Origin: Nymphaea colorata
Taxonomy: Eukaryota; Streptophyta; Magnoliopsida; Nymphaeales; Nymphaeaceae
Reading direction: 5' to 3'
NCBI RefSeq assembly: GCF_008831285.2
Contig: NC_045148.1
Coordinates: 22,625,002-22,689,001 of the forward strand
DNA length: 64,000 nt
The position numbers and the translations under genes are program-made. The notes below the pieces were generated by a model, which ran no database searches, was not told the DNA's origin, and saw only the letters and a list, made by a program, of their open reading frames with translations. Of the stretch, positions 1 through 11,926 are shown in pieces. Within the stretch, counting starts at the first letter, position 1. Each line of letters starts with the position of its first letter.

Positions 1-327
1 GCCTGATATTGCCTTATGTCCAAATAGGGTATTGGCATCCTAAAATTTTTTAGGTTTTGTTTTTGGAGTGTATTAAAAAATTATTTTTATTTTCAAAAGA
101 ACAAAAAAGGGACTGGCCTGTTGGTACCAGGCTTGGCTATTTCCAACATCTTTACCAGGGATAACTAATCCTATGGCTATGTTCATTCTCAATGCATTTC
201 ATATTGACTCGAACAACATCTTCAACCTGTATGTGTTCTGATACTTGGTAACGAAGTTAAAACTTTATAAAGCGAAGGAATTCTTTTTAAAGGAAAGTAT
301 TTCATAAACCTTGTTCAAAACAGAAAG

Positions 328-349
328 ATATATATATATATATATATAC
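328..349. repeat. (TA)n microsatellite
   Basis: About eleven TA units in a row, followed by purine-rich DNA. Confidence 0.9.
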
Positions 350-1675
350 AAATATTTTTAAGAGAGAAAATATAGACAGAGAATAACCAGTAAAAGAGCA
401 AGAGATTTTTAAGAGAAAATTAAGAGAGAGAGAAATAAAGATTTATAAGAAATAGGAAAGAAATAAAGAGAAAACTAGTAGAAGAGCAAGAGAGTTTAAG
501 AGAAAAATATGTGTGTGTGTGTGCGTCACAAAGAGAGAGAGAGACGTAAAGATTTTTAAGGGAGAGAAGAAATAGAGAAAGGAAAACTAATAAAAGATAG
601 ATTTAGAGGAATAATCAGAGAGATATAAATATTCTAAAAAAAAAGACAAAATAAGAAAGAGCGAAGAAAAGAAGGAAGAAAAAGGATCTAATAACAAGAT
701 ATTTTAACCCCTCTTTTATTTTTGTATAGAAATTCAGATTTAGGAGATAATTTTGAAAATTTCAACTTCAGTATTTTATGTAGGCAATAGAGAAACTTGG
801 GCTCAGGGGAGAGGCTTGGCTAAGTCTCCAGAGCCTCCTGAAGGAGAACTTATTTTCGAAGTCCTTTTAAAAATAAGATATATATATACATATATTATAT
901 ATAAAGACAAAGTTGAAAATATTTCATTTATTATTGCAAAAAGAGTACGCCTCTCCCACCATTGGGTGTGGGAGATAGACTAACTTCAGAAAAAAAAACA
1001 ACTATCAATAAAGAGTGCTCCTCTTGTTCTTCAATCCCGTTGGGAGGACACTTTTAAAGGTGGATCACACTTCTAAGGCTACTAACAGGACAACCAATAG
1101 GTATTTTATCAACGGAATGTAGATCTAAATGATGTCAAAATGCATTTTAACATCTATATATTCATAGTGCTTTTCTTGGGTTGGACAAGCCCCAAACTCA
1201 AAATTCAACTTGCTATACATGCATATTGTCTGTAGTGATATAACGAAGGCATACACTCAATTGAAGGTTGAACAGAACACATATCATGAACAAGACTTGG
1301 CTTAACATTGCTCATACTTCCAATGCACTCAAAAGTGGCTCTTGGCTTTGAGGAGGAAACTTCAAGAGCTCACTTACATGGCCATGGGGAGATGATGAAG
1401 GGAAGATTAGAAGAAAGTGATGCTACATACCTTGAGATGGTAGAGTTCAAGAATAGATGAGTCCATTACTTTAATCAGACAATGAAAAATGAAAACTCTC
1501 ACGTGTTGAAGAAGCTTTCCAAGGGTCTCCACGTGCTCCCCTTTCTACTCATTGAAGATGAAGGTTAGAAAAGAAGGAGAATCGAAAGTTTGAAGACGAA
1601 GAAGTGTTCAAAGAGAGAGAGAAGAATAAATGAAGGAAGAGAGATGAAGTTAGAGGGCTCAAGGAGTTCCCCAAA

Positions 1676-1802
1676 GGTAGGGATATCAATGGATCAGACT
1701 TGGATCCATCCGAATTACTTTTTAAAATTTCAGATATGGTAAGGAATTTACCATCCGCTTAACAAAATCAGATCGGATTCGGTTTTAAATAAATATCTGG
1801 TG
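1676..1802. repeat. GGATTCGGAT-type repeat fragment
   Basis: It begins TAGGGATATCAATGGATC and contains words such as GGATCCATCCG and CAGATCGGATTCGG. The same vocabulary occurs at 5.6-6.3, 11.8 and 26.4 kb. The opening resembles the TAGGGATGTCAAT start common in plant hAT-type MITEs. Only one end is clear, so it is probably a fragment. Confidence 0.4.
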
Positions 1803-3563
1803 GGAGCTTGAGTTGGTGACAATAGGTTTTGAAGTTGTAACCTATGTCAATGGTAGAGGTTTGGGCATAAGGTCTAGCCAAACCCACTTAGTTTACGTTA
1901 TGACAAAAAAAGAATATGAATTTTATATGAAGGTATTTCACTAAAAGCAAATGAGTTTCTTGAAGTTGCATATAATAATAGCTCTATAGTTACCATATAC
2001 ACCATTTAACTCATAATATTTAAAATATCATATAAAATTAATTAATTAATTAAAATTTTATTTAATTAAACACTTTTTTGTAATCAAGCAAACCATTATA
2101 GTTAAGGCATCAACTAAATAGGAGATCTTAAATAATTTATTTATTTAATTGGAAATAATAAAGAAAACTTCAATCAAGAAATTCAACAAAATGGGCATTT
2201 TAAAAAATATGAAAAAGACACTTTTAGAACTACAAATTTTTTAATGGACCGTTATGTCAAATTAGTAGCGAGAATATCTATATTATATATTTAAAAAAAT
2301 GCATGTTTCAAAAAAAAAAAAATTATTGGTATTGACGTATGAGGGACCTCTAGGAATTAAAATTGATCGACTGTCAAAAATTGATTGATGATAAATTTGT
2401 TTAAAAAATGACCCCTAAAAACACCTTGCAACTAAGCATTAGCAATAATTATCACATAGCCATAGTTTATGGTTACTATAGCAAAGGCTTATGGTGTTTT
2501 TTTGTAGTTATCAGACCAATTTCAAATTTTTGAGGCTCATAAAGTCGGAATTTGACAGAAACCAAAGAAGTTGCTTCTTGAACATAAGTACCAAACAATG
2601 TACTTTAATTAATATAATTATGTTTGTGCAATTTGACCATGTAAATGTAATATGTTAATAAATGTTTCTTATGAAAACTAAAAAAAAAAGCTGATAGCAA
2701 AAAATATACTTCACTATGCATAATCTCAAATAGATATTTTAATATGAAAAAACTGCTGAACTCATAAAAAAGTTTTATTTATCAAATTAACAATTACTTA
2801 TTTAATGAATCAAGTAAATTATTTTGTATAATCATAACATCTATCCAAAAGTCATAGTTATTTGATATATAACACATAATTTACAAATTTGAAAACAAAA
2901 ACTTTTTAACTAATATGAAAACAACAAATTGTTTGATTTAATAAATTATGTGATATATAAAACATTTATTGCAATAAAACTAAGAAGACTAATGAATTAT
3001 GTGATATATAATTGAACACTCTTCTTGCGGATGTAACACAAATTATTTCAATTAACTCAATGAAATGAAAAAAACATTAAATAAGTCTTTTTTAAATTGG
3101 AAATAATATGGCTTACCTGATTTAATAATTCTTAATAAGAGATCAGCACCAAATAATAGTTCATTCAATTAAATATATGTTTTATTTAAAAATTGACCAA
3201 TCAATGTTCAGTCTGCAGAATCAATGTGAAAAAAAGTATGAAAGTCAAACATACTAGTTGTTCAATAGACCAATCAAAGTTCAATATACTATTTGCTTTC
3301 GACAAATATTTAAAAAAAGAGAATTTATCAAAAAGGATATGTGAAAATAATTTAACGTATCCTTAAACAATTTGAAGACATAGAAGTCAAATATGATAAA
3401 TTATGTTCGTGAACTTGTTGAGAAAATTGATAAGCTAACAGTTAAAACATCTTAACCAACCAGGTGAAAATGAAGAAAAAAATATTTGTTCATAAAAAGA
3501 AAATATGAAAATATAAAGCAATTTATAGTCAAATTCAGTAAAAAAAAATCGACTTGTTGAAAT

Positions 3564-3588
3564 GCACACACACACACACACACACACA
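3564..3588. repeat. (CA)n microsatellite
   Basis: Twelve to thirteen CA units in AT-rich DNA. Confidence 0.9.
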
Positions 3589-3832
3589 TATAATATAAAT
3601 ATTTATTAAACATTTCGTACATATTTGAAATGGGCCCAAGCACACCTAATTTGAAATGTATTTTGATTATAAAAATAAATTTTGAAAAATATTAAGAAAT
3701 CAAGCATATATTAAAAGAATTAAAAAATAGAGATAAAGAAGCTTCCCACCCTTTGCTCTTTGCTTCTAAAAAAAAATTCCTTCTTATTGGTGGTTTGATG
3801 TATGTTATTGAATATGATTGGTCGTCTGTCTA

Positions 3833-4024
3833 TAGGGGTGAACAATGAGTCGAGCTGCTTGAGCTCGACTTGTTAAAGCTCGGCCTCTGAACGAGTTCGA
3901 GCTACATCATTTGTGGAATGAGTCAAGATCGAGTTGATGAGTTGACTCGTTCAAATAATCGAGTTGAGTTCGAGTTCACTAAACTCGAACTGTTAAAGCT
4001 CGACTAGGCTCGAAAATGGGTAGC
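3833..4024. repeat. TCGAGC-family MITE fragment
   Basis: It opens TAGGGGTGAACAATGAGTCG and continues with GAGCTCGACTTG and CGAGTTCGAGCT words. The family recurs at 6.5, 8.6-9.2, 16.3 and 60.0 kb, where one copy shows terminal inverted repeats and an 8-bp target duplication. Here only the first end is evident; the other fades into unrelated sequence. Confidence 0.55.
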
Positions 4025-4423
4025 AATTTTTACATACTTATTTTTTAATTAAAAAAAACGGATCCCAAACCCCTTGTCTCAGGCAGGAAAGTTTAACTTT
4101 TCCCTTTTCATTTTTCCTGGTTTCGAAAGTTTTTGCCCCTAGATGCAACCCTAACTCTTAAGATCATTACTTTGCAGCCGACGGCAGCTCCCCTTCAGCC
4201 TTCATGGTTTCAGGAGGCGACTGGCGATTCAAGGTTTCCGGTGGCCACTGGCGAGGAGGCGATGTCTTCCTGCAGAAAAGAAGGCAAGCTTCCTGCCTAC
4301 ATGTAGTTCTCTCTTGCTTTCTATCTATTTTTGCATTTTTGTTTTCTCTAACATATGTCGGTGGGGTGTCAGGTGGGCGCAGCTCAAGTCACTGCAAAGG
4401 AAGAAGGGATTGGAGGAGGCAAG

Positions 4424-4453
4424 ATGAGGAAGAAACTCAGCACTCGTTTCCCT
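4424..4453 (+). pseudogene. possible first coding exon of an NC2-alpha (NF-YC11/DRAP1-like) gene, captured fragment
   Basis: Ten codons read M-R-K-K-L-S-T-R-F-P and end at a GT (GTAGTATG) that could be a splice donor. Plant NC2-alpha, the histone-fold subunit of the Dr1/DRAP1 transcription corepressor, starts with a very similar peptide before its histone fold. A GC-richer, 5'UTR-like stretch precedes it from about 4.14 kb. The next histone-fold exon is absent: the following 550 bp look intron-like and end at TTTGCAG near 5,026, after which a different gene fragment lies on the other strand. The family match rests on ten residues, so it is suggestive only. If real, it is a stranded first exon, not a working gene. 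Confidence 0.45.
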
Positions 4454-5033
4454 GTAGTATGATCCTCTCCATCGGATTCTTCTCTATTTTGTTGTCCAGA
4501 CTTGAAGTTGAGATCCCAAACTTTCCCCTTCCTTAATTTCAAAATGGGTCTTATTTCTATCTCTTGTTTGTTGTTCTTCTTTTCTGAAATTTGAGGGGCA
4601 AGAAACTAGGGTGTCATGTCGTGCATGAGTTGTTTGCAAAGTTAATGGAAGGGTGATCTCTTTCCATTTTCTTAACAAAATCTTGCTGGTCTACTTTGTC
4701 GATATTTTCTATGCGTTGAATCGGAAAGGTTAACGAATTCACAAAAGTTGATTTTAAGCCTTTATACATATCTGCTGTAGTGTTTGGCTGCTAGAAATTT
4801 CTGGTCTTTCCTTATCACTAAGCTAATTTTACATCAATCTGCAAGAATCAATAGAGAGATGGGCCTAGAAACGTGCGAACAAGCTGTGTTTTTGGGGAAA
4901 TAGGAACGAAAATGTGCGAGAATCTAAGGTGTATGTTTTCATTTTAAAAATGTGAAGTTCCAAACCTACCAATCTGCTGTCCCCTTTCTCTTTCTTACCC
5001 AATGATTTTCATTTTGCTATTTGCAGAGCACGC
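4454..5033. other. intron-like stretch between two gene fragments
   Basis: It begins with GTAGTATG after the putative NC2-alpha exon and ends with a pyrimidine-rich run and TTTGCAG at about 5,026. T-rich throughout, with no coding signal I trust. It could be the original first intron of the captured gene. Confidence 0.35.
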
Positions 5034-5473
5034 ACAGAAGCAGAACACCAAGTTAATGGCCATTTCTTGGATTTCAATGTTTCAAAATTCGTGTCTTTTA
5101 GGAGAGGCAGAATAATTGAAATGCCCTTAGCATAAGAGAAAGCTTTGTTTACAGATTCTTCCCTTGATCTGCATATACCAACTAATGCCCCTAAAGGTAG
5201 CTTCCTAAGCACATGGTTTGAAATTGGATTTTGCAGAAAGTGTAGCAAGTTGGTGACTATAGGTTGCAGGCCTAAAGCAACAGCACATGCATCAACAAGA
5301 AATTGAATTCAACTGCTTGCCACAAGCCGCTCAAGGATCACGGCGCAGCTTTCCCTAATGAGGGTAGAGATGTGGGCTGATAAATCAAGAACGTGAGGGA
5401 CAGCACCTGCTCTTGCTATGTGCTTTTTGTTCTCTTGGCAGGCTGATAACTTGGCTAGAACTCCCAAAAACAG
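5034..5473 (-). pseudogene. ARM-repeat fragment of a U-box E3 ubiquitin ligase (SAUL1/PUB43-PUB44-like)
   Basis: Read on the minus strand, this gives about 145 residues of armadillo-repeat sequence. Segments include LAKLSACQENKKHIARAGAV, then LGALVGICRSREESVNKAF and GISIILPLLKDTN, which fit the C-terminal ARM region of plant U-box ligases of the SAUL1/PUB43/PUB44 group as I know it. Those proteins ubiquitinate targets in senescence and immunity control. The reading frame is broken by an in-frame TGA at 5,309-5,311 and a frameshift at about 5,068-5,090, after which E-I-Q-E-M-A-I-N-L resumes the family pattern in another frame. The U-box and most ARM repeats are missing and there is no promoter. 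Subfamily assignment is from memory; ARM-repeat identity is firmer. Confidence 0.6.
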
Positions 5474-5488
5474 CTTTTGATAACTTGG

Positions 5489-5522
5489 ATATATATATAT
5501 ATATATACATGTATATATATAT
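5489..5522. repeat. (AT)n microsatellite
   Basis: Interrupted AT repeat next to the end of the ARM fragment, followed by a short CT run. Confidence 0.85.
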
Positions 5523-5589
5523 TCTCTCTCTCCCTTAATAAGCTTGACAATTATACCAATGTTAATATTGGCAGTTCATTTGGTGTTTA

Positions 5590-6310
5590 CTATATATTTT
5601 TGATACATAAATCGAATTTGGATCAGATTTGCATATGGTTTAAGAGTCATAAATTAGATTCTGGTGGATTCGGATATAACTTAAAAGTCAGATTCGGATC
5701 GGATTCAGATATAACTTAAAAGTTGGATTAGGATTGGATTCGGATATAATTGAAAATTTGGATCCAGATCAGATTCAGATATAATTTAAAATTTGGATTC
5801 GGATCAGATTCAAAATAACTTATTAATCGGATACGGATCGGATTCAGATATAGATTTTAAAATCAGATTCGGATATGATATAAACTTTTTTCATCTGAAC
5901 CGAATGCAAGGATGGATGGGATACCAATGAATCAGATTCAAATAAAATATATTATTAACTGTCCATTGGTTTTGAGCTCCCAAACAAATGAAAAAAAAGT
6001 CATATCCAAATTTGAATCCGCAGTCAGATTCCACATTCTGAATCCCATCCGAACCTAATTTTTTTCCTCATCCAAAATCAGATTTCATAATTTGAATCTG
6101 ATCTAAATCCATTTTTTTCATCCTAATCTGAATCTAAATCATATATGCATTGGATGTAGAATTTTAATTACGTCCCATCTGGATCTGATCAGATACTTTT
6201 GAATTTTTTAATCTGAATCAAAATTTAATTGGATATTTTTATATAACTAAATCTGAATCCGTTCAGATATTTATACATATATGAATCTAAATTTAATCGG
6301 ATGTCAGTTC
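5590..6310. repeat. GGATTCGGATATAA minisatellite with inverted half
   Basis: From 5,600 to 5,930 the words GGATTCGGATATAACTTAAA and GGATCGGATTCAGATATAA repeat at irregular spacing near 45 bp. From 6,000 to 6,310 the complementary words (AATCTGAATC, CATCCGAACC, GGATCTGATCAGATA) appear, so the two halves form an imperfect inverted repeat. This is the layout of a MITE filled with simple repeats. No clear target duplication was found. Confidence 0.5.
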
Positions 6311-6499
6311 TTAATTTCAAATCCTATTGATTTTTTTAGTTGATTATTAAATTTCTTTTCTTCATCCAAATGTTTTTGGAGTAGTTGGCTTGGACCTTCA
6401 ATTCAAGTCAGACATATTGACATCTTTAGGTTGAAGCTTCCCCACTCCAACTGACATGTTTCACCATTATAAAAGGGGGACGAGTCCATTTGTGTGTGT

Positions 6500-6862
6500 C
6501 ATTTGGATAGAGTTGTAAAACGAGTCGAGCCAACTCAAGCTCGACTCGAATTTGCTCTGTTAAGCTCAATCTTAACTTAAAACTCACGATTACAAACAAG
6601 TCAAGTTCGAGTTTCATAAAATTGATTTGATTGAACTTGAGTAAACCATTATTCTAGGCATTCTTTTGAAATTTTTCGAACTTAAAACCAAAAAAAGAAA
6701 TCAGGTCAAATGGGGAGTCCGTAAACAAGCTTAAAAGAGTCAAGCTTGAGCAGTGCCTTGGTCTATTGCATGGAGTTCAAGCTGACCTTGCATAGCTGAA
6801 CTCAAACTCGAGCCGAGCTGAACGAGCTCGATTTTGACTCGGCCCGTATATAGCCCTACAAG
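6500..6862. mobile_element. TCGAGC-family hAT-like MITE, degenerate
   Basis: The interior is built from CGAGTCGAGCC, CTCGACTCG and AACGAGCTCGA words. The right end reads TATAGCCCTA, close to the GCAGCCCTA end of the better copy at 60.0 kb. The left end, TAGAGTTGTAAAACGAG, looks like a mutated TAGGGTTGCAAAACGAG. Confidence 0.5.
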
Positions 6863-8332
6863 TGTGCGCTGAAGTGGTGTGAGGTCCCCGTGTAGTCAGC
6901 TCACGGCATGAGCAAGTGTTAATGATTCACTTGATTCACTTCTTAGTTTTAATTTTGACAGCACCCACTCGTGTTGAATGGTTTGCCCCATCACTGTATC
7001 GGAGCCCCATCATTATCCTATAAGATGTTCCCTTCATCCAACTGACCTCAAAGTGATGATAATTTATCCCTGTGGTGTAGTTCCCTTCATCCAACTGACC
7101 TCAAAACAAAATGTAAACTTAGTCGCCTGTTTGTTTGCGGAGATGTACTTCTGTAACAACATATTATAGTCTTGGAATTCCATCCATCCCATCCATCGGT
7201 TTGGGTTGGATTGGGTGTCTATAACGCACCATCTAGGACAGGGTATTAGCATACGCAAGAACTTTGGCCCGATCCATATTGGATTTCAAAAATTGAATAA
7301 AACGGGAGAAGATAAAAGAGTTGAGTGTCACAGATACACCCTCATATGCTGGACAAAAGTTTCTCAAAGGTGCATTTTGGGACCATTCATCCATGAAAGC
7401 TATAATAGACTACCAAATTAAAGAGAAGACTTCCAATTGGGCTCTGATCCACTGACGTTGTAGGCACACCGGCCCATCAAATTTACTTTATTTGCATAGA
7501 AGTGCCCCTTAAAGATTGAAATTTAATCTTAGAGTGTTCTTTAAAGGTTGAAGTTTAAAGACAAAATTTCTGACTCCACTCTGATATGAAGTGCTAACTT
7601 GTAATCAATTCCCTTTGAGGCTGACTGGGAATGCGATCAATCCCCAGAGGCTCTGTTTCAGGGTAGGCTTGTATTATGATTTCATTCCTGATTCTTTTGT
7701 ATACTTTCTTCTGCTTCTTCCTACATCATACCTATTGTTTCCATTGTCGAAATAGAAAGACTCAACCTGTACCAGGGGTTCCTCACTTACAGAATATGTT
7801 TGGATTGTTCTTTTTCTCCCGTGATGAACTTGTGTTCTTGATCGTTACCCTTATCGTCTCATACTTAGAAACAACTAGACCCATATATAGGAGACAAAAC
7901 TTAAGAACTTTTGTATGGGAACATTTCAATCAGTCTTCGGGATTTGAAATTTTGATTGTTTTCCCACATTCTTAAGCTTTCCAAACATCATTTCTGTAGT
8001 GAAATAAAATGTGATCAGATTGGAGCTTTCAATCGTCTTCAAGGTCATGTACATTTCGCGTCATCCAGATTTTGCATATGACATCTAACAATAAGAGATG
8101 GCATAAATAAATCAGCTAATGAACTGCATATCTTAAAAATTGACCTGGCAAATTCTGCATAGCTTGAAGACATTATTAATGACTTCTGTCAAAATTTTAT
8201 TCCTTTCCTCGACTGTTTAAATTTACCTGCTTTGAACAATTGATTAGTTGATTACTAAGCCAAATAAGAAGTGAAACAGGATTTATCAAAAAGAACTAGC
8301 ATTTATACTGTTAACTTTAAACAAAAATGATG
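6863..8332. other. intergenic DNA, no gene recognised
   Basis: Contains a short tandem duplication near 7.03-7.11 kb and a 99-codon open frame at 7,676-7,975 that starts in a hydrophobic, T-rich stretch. I do not recognise that frame and see no promoter or splice structure supporting it. Confidence 0.45.
7027..7110. repeat. 52-bp tandem duplication
   Basis: A segment beginning GTTCCCTTCATCCAACTGAC occurs at about 7,027 and again at about 7,079, identical over its first 26 bases. Confidence 0.8.
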
Positions 8333-9541
8333 CTGGTGCTCATGAAAAGCAAGTGATATCGCTTGTTGTTTTCCACACTCGGTGTTCACGGCACGGCCGC
8401 AGATCACATCAATGGGACTTTTTCTAATTTGATGGACTTCTTATTTCCACATCCAGGAACTTAGTTGGCACACACGATTACATCAACAAGACTTTTTCTT
8501 CACAACCCTTAAAACATATTTCCTTGCTAGTTTTCAACATAGTCATATTCATAGGACTTTTTCTTCACAAGTTGGACCTGAGATTAGCCAGCTCGAGCTT
8601 GATTCAACTCAAAAAACTTGAGCTTCAGCTCGGCTCAAACTTGAGTCAAGATCCTCATAACATGATCGAGCTCGACTTGACTACATAAAATCAAGCTGGA
8701 ACTTGACTCGTTTAACCCATTTAACTCATTTAGGTGTTAACTCGTGTAAGCATTAACTCGTTTAACTCATGTGAGCGTTAACTCATTTAAATCGTGTAAG
8801 CATTAATTCGTATAAGCTGTGAAAATGTGTTCTTTCCCCTCAAAGTTAAAACCAGTGATTCAGTGAAATGGTTTTGGCAAATGTTATATAGAGTACCGAT
8901 GCGAATCGAGTTTGAGTTTCAGGAACACAACTCATTTATACTCGACTCGACTCGCACCAGTATTCCATATAATATTACAAAAACAAGTTCACTGAATCAC
9001 TGGTTTAAACTTTGAGGATAAAAACAAATTTTTGCAAGTTGCACGAGCTTAAACACCTACACGCGACCTTAACACTTACATAAGTTACACAAGTTAACGC
9101 TTATACGAGTTAACGCCTAAACAAGTTAAGTGAGTTAAATGAGTCGATGTTGAGCTCGATTTTGTGTAGTTGACTCGAGCTCGAGCTTGACCTTGAGCAC
9201 AAGATTTTTGAGCCGAGTCGAGCCATCGTGCAGCCCTACCAACAGGCCAGTTCTTCTAAATGCAGTGTAGGTTGTTTAATTGAAAAACCCCAGAAAAAAA
9301 AGCTAGAAAACTGGCAAGAAGATAAGAGAAGGCAAGAAGAGAAGAGAGCATGACATTGGAAATATGTTGTTAAGGGTTGTGAAGAAAAAGTCTTGTTCAT
9401 GTAATCTTGTGTGCCAGGCAAGGTGCTGGATGTGGAATTAAAAAAAGTCCCATTGATGTGATCAGCGGCGATCTGTGGCCGTGCCGAGACACTGACTGTG
9501 GAAAACAACAAGCGATGTCACTTGCTTTTCATGAGCACCAG
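8333..9541. mobile_element. 1.2-kb foldback (inverted repeat) sequence
   Basis: The left end CTGGTGCTCATGAAAAGCAA is matched by TTGCTTTTCATGAGCACCAG at the right end. Further matching blocks follow inward: the GATCACATCAATGGGACTTT segment at 8.40 kb pairs with its complement at 9.46 kb, the ACAAGACTTTTTCTTCAC segment at 8.49 kb with 9.38 kb, and CCAGTGATTCAGTGAA at 8.85 kb with its complement near 8.99 kb. TCGAGC-family DNA fills the middle. The right arm also belongs to a series of upstream copies near the LRR gene, so the left arm may be an inverted duplicate of it. Confidence 0.7.
8590..9238. repeat. TCGAGC-family repeat inside the foldback
   Basis: Dense CGAGCTCGACTTG-type words occur on both sides of a centre near 8.93 kb. 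The right end reads GTGCAGCCCTACC, the MITE terminus seen elsewhere. The left terminus is lost. Confidence 0.55.
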
Positions 9542-10490
9542 ACTTAGGACTCTTCCAACAACTTGAATTTAACAAAAAAAATGTGAATATTTATGGAAGA
9601 GAGAATACAAAAGCAACTTGATAATTGTTCAAGGCGATAACATTATTTAGGTAAATACATTCCTTAGTACCTCAATTAAATTGTATATCCTAATCAGTAA
9701 AACCAGTTTCTGAATCGAGTCAACAATGTATGTTCTCAATTTGGTGTACCAGCCAATTCAAGAAAAGATCCCCTTGATGTTTGCCAAAGGTGCTGAGTGT
9801 GGAAATAACAAATGATTTCCCTTTCATTGCTCTTAGACTTGAGTCTTCCAACAATTTGAATTAAACAAAAAAAAAAATTTTTTTCTGGAAGAGAATCTAT
9901 AGGAGTGCAATAATTTGTAAAACACACAGGCTTGGGACAAAGAAGATCAGTGGAAGTAAATCAGCCTCTTCGATGTATCGACCAATCCGGTGATCTAGAC
10001 GATTTAGTTTTGAATCAGCACAAAATATTAAAAAACAGAATTTATTGGAAATTAAATAAACAATGAATAAAAGCTAATAAAAAACATTGTTTTTTTTTAA
10101 TAAAAACATGTGAACTGTATCAAACTGATTTGGCACAGATTTGAATGAACCTGCTGACTCAAGCGAATATTTCAAGCTAATTGCATACTATAGTCCGATT
10201 GGCAAAAACGGTTGAGTGATAAAATCTTTGGTGTTGGAGTGTGGAGCTTGATCCATACTTGATAAACTTTTATCCAACATAGGCTAATTTTCTATAGAGT
10301 TGGGATTGAATAGGATTGAGAAGTGGTTAAAGGAAATAAGATAAGGGGTACCAAGAAAAAGTCTCATTGATCCAATCATCAGTGGTGCCGCTGGATTTAG
10401 AAATGTGCACCAACGTGTTCCAAAGCAGTAGACCTGAAGCTCCTACAACTTGAAAAAGAAAATAACAAAAATTTCTAGAAGAGAATCGAT
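9430..10490. repeat. three degenerate copies of an upstream segment
   Basis: A motif series (a stretch about CATTGATGTGATC or a variant, a TGTGGAAA-like stretch, then CTTCCAACAACTTGAATTTA, an A-run and TGGAAGAGA) occurs with endings near 9.60, 9.90 and 10.49 kb. The last copy lies just upstream of the LRR reading frame, so these may be duplicated promoter DNA. Confidence 0.5.
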
Positions 10491-10550
10491 ACATAAATTA
10501 ATGACCTTGATTCTTGTTCATGCATCTTCTGCATAGAAAATTGGATAGGC

Positions 10551-11072
10551 ATGGCCACCACCGGTTGGTCACCCCAGCCGCTCATCTTTCTTTTGTGTTT
10601 CTCCTCCTTCACCTTGATTGTAGTTCTCGGCCAAAGGGAGGTGCCCTCTGCCCTTGTTTCTCTGAGCAACATGACTGATCAATTCGCATTGCTGTCTTTC
10701 AAATCCCTCATCACTAGAGACCCTTATAATGTGTTATCAAATTGGAATTCAAACATCTCTTTCTGCGACTGGAATGAAATTTCTTGCAGTCGTGGTTCAC
10801 AAAGGGTAGTTGCGCTGAACCTCTCCGAAAAGGCATTTGAAGGTCCACTCTCCCCATACATCAGGAATCTCTCCTTTTTACAGGTTCTTGATCTCTGGAG
10901 TGACAGTTTCCATGGTCACCATCACATTGATTTTAGTCGCCTCCCTCTGCTACAAAAACTTTCCATAAGCGAAAACAATTTGGAAGGGTTGATTCCACAA
11001 ACACTGAGCCATTATCGAGGTCTCCAAATACTGTCAGCAGAAGATAACCACTGCTCACCCAAGCACCGATGA
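10551..11072 (+). pseudogene. N-terminal fragment of an LRR receptor-like kinase
   Basis: The 173-codon frame begins with a hydrophobic signal peptide (about residues 10-27). An LRRNT_2-type cap follows (about 42-81) with the paired cysteines in F-C-D-W-N-E-I-S-C. Three leucine-rich repeats come next (about 85-158), and the start of a fourth stops at residues 165-173. This is the usual beginning of plant LRR-XII-type receptor kinases, plasma-membrane proteins that sense extracellular ligands. The transmembrane segment and kinase domain are missing, and the sequence after the stop is unrelated, so this is a truncated gene rather than one with a long intron, as far as I can see. The start is the first in-frame methionine before the signal peptide. 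A secreted short LRR protein is possible but unsupported. Confidence 0.8.
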
Positions 11073-11799
11073 AGCCTAGGAAGAAGGGAAATAAGAGGAC
11101 CTTCATGCCTCATTTTCGGGCAAGAAGGTTGTTAACCTCTTGCCTACCCTAAAAGAAAGAAACAATCTCCAAAAATTTATGAAAGTGACTATGTCTCACC
11201 TTTTAACTATAAAACGGACAGACTCAAGCTCGTTTAAGCAAGCACAGTATTTTTATAGCTGACTACATCATTTTGGCTGGCAACTGAATGCTTTGGCACT
11301 TTTTTTTTCTTTTTTTCTTTAAGCAACACCACCGCCATGGCACTTTTACGAACAAAAAACAACAATTTATTATTCTGTTAGATAATTTATTTTTTTGTTT
11401 TACGTGATTTAGTCGATACGCTTATGCACAAAATCAACCCAAATGAAAAGGAAAAAGAAAAGATTGGGAATGATGGAATGAATAACCAGATTAAACATTT
11501 ATAGCTGAAGAAGGAAAAAATCAATGACATGTGAAAAAAAGAAAAAGAAAAATAGGCAAGAGAAGAAATCAGGGCCTGGAAGCCCCGATGGCTCAGGATA
11601 GCAAAGAATCAAAATTTTTGATTACTTTTCTGATGAAATCTGTAACTGAATATATAAGCCATGCTCCCTCCATTTAATGACCCTTTGCCTAGTTGTTTTT
11701 AGCACCCGACTGTCCAAAATTGGCCTACCACCTGGAGATCTGGAAGACGAAAAGAGGAAAAGAAAGAGACACGGAGACTGTTCCCGCTGGAAACCTGTT

Positions 11800-11926
11800 C
11801 AGGAAATTTTATATATATATATATCCGATAGGATTTGAATCCAACATACACTTTTTGTTTTGGAGATTCATATATCCGGATTCATATATTCAGATTTGAA
11901 TATATCCGGATTCAGATTCAGATTAT
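11800..11926. repeat. ATCCGGATTC-type repeat
   Basis: TA microsatellite followed by CATATATCCGGATTCATATA words, the same vocabulary as the repeat at 26.4 kb. Confidence 0.55.

Larger units (their letters stand above)
1..3563. other. AT-rich intergenic DNA, no gene seen
   Basis: I see no convincing coding region. The stretch holds an AT microsatellite near 330, a purine-rich tract of GAGA/AAGA words at about 350-700, and long AT-rich DNA from 1.9 to 3.5 kb. The short open frame at 753-983 runs through a TATA microsatellite and matches nothing I recognise. Confidence 0.6.

Noticed and set aside
7676-7975. 99-codon plus-strand frame as a gene
   Set aside because: Hydrophobic T-rich start, no family likeness, no promoter or partner exon.
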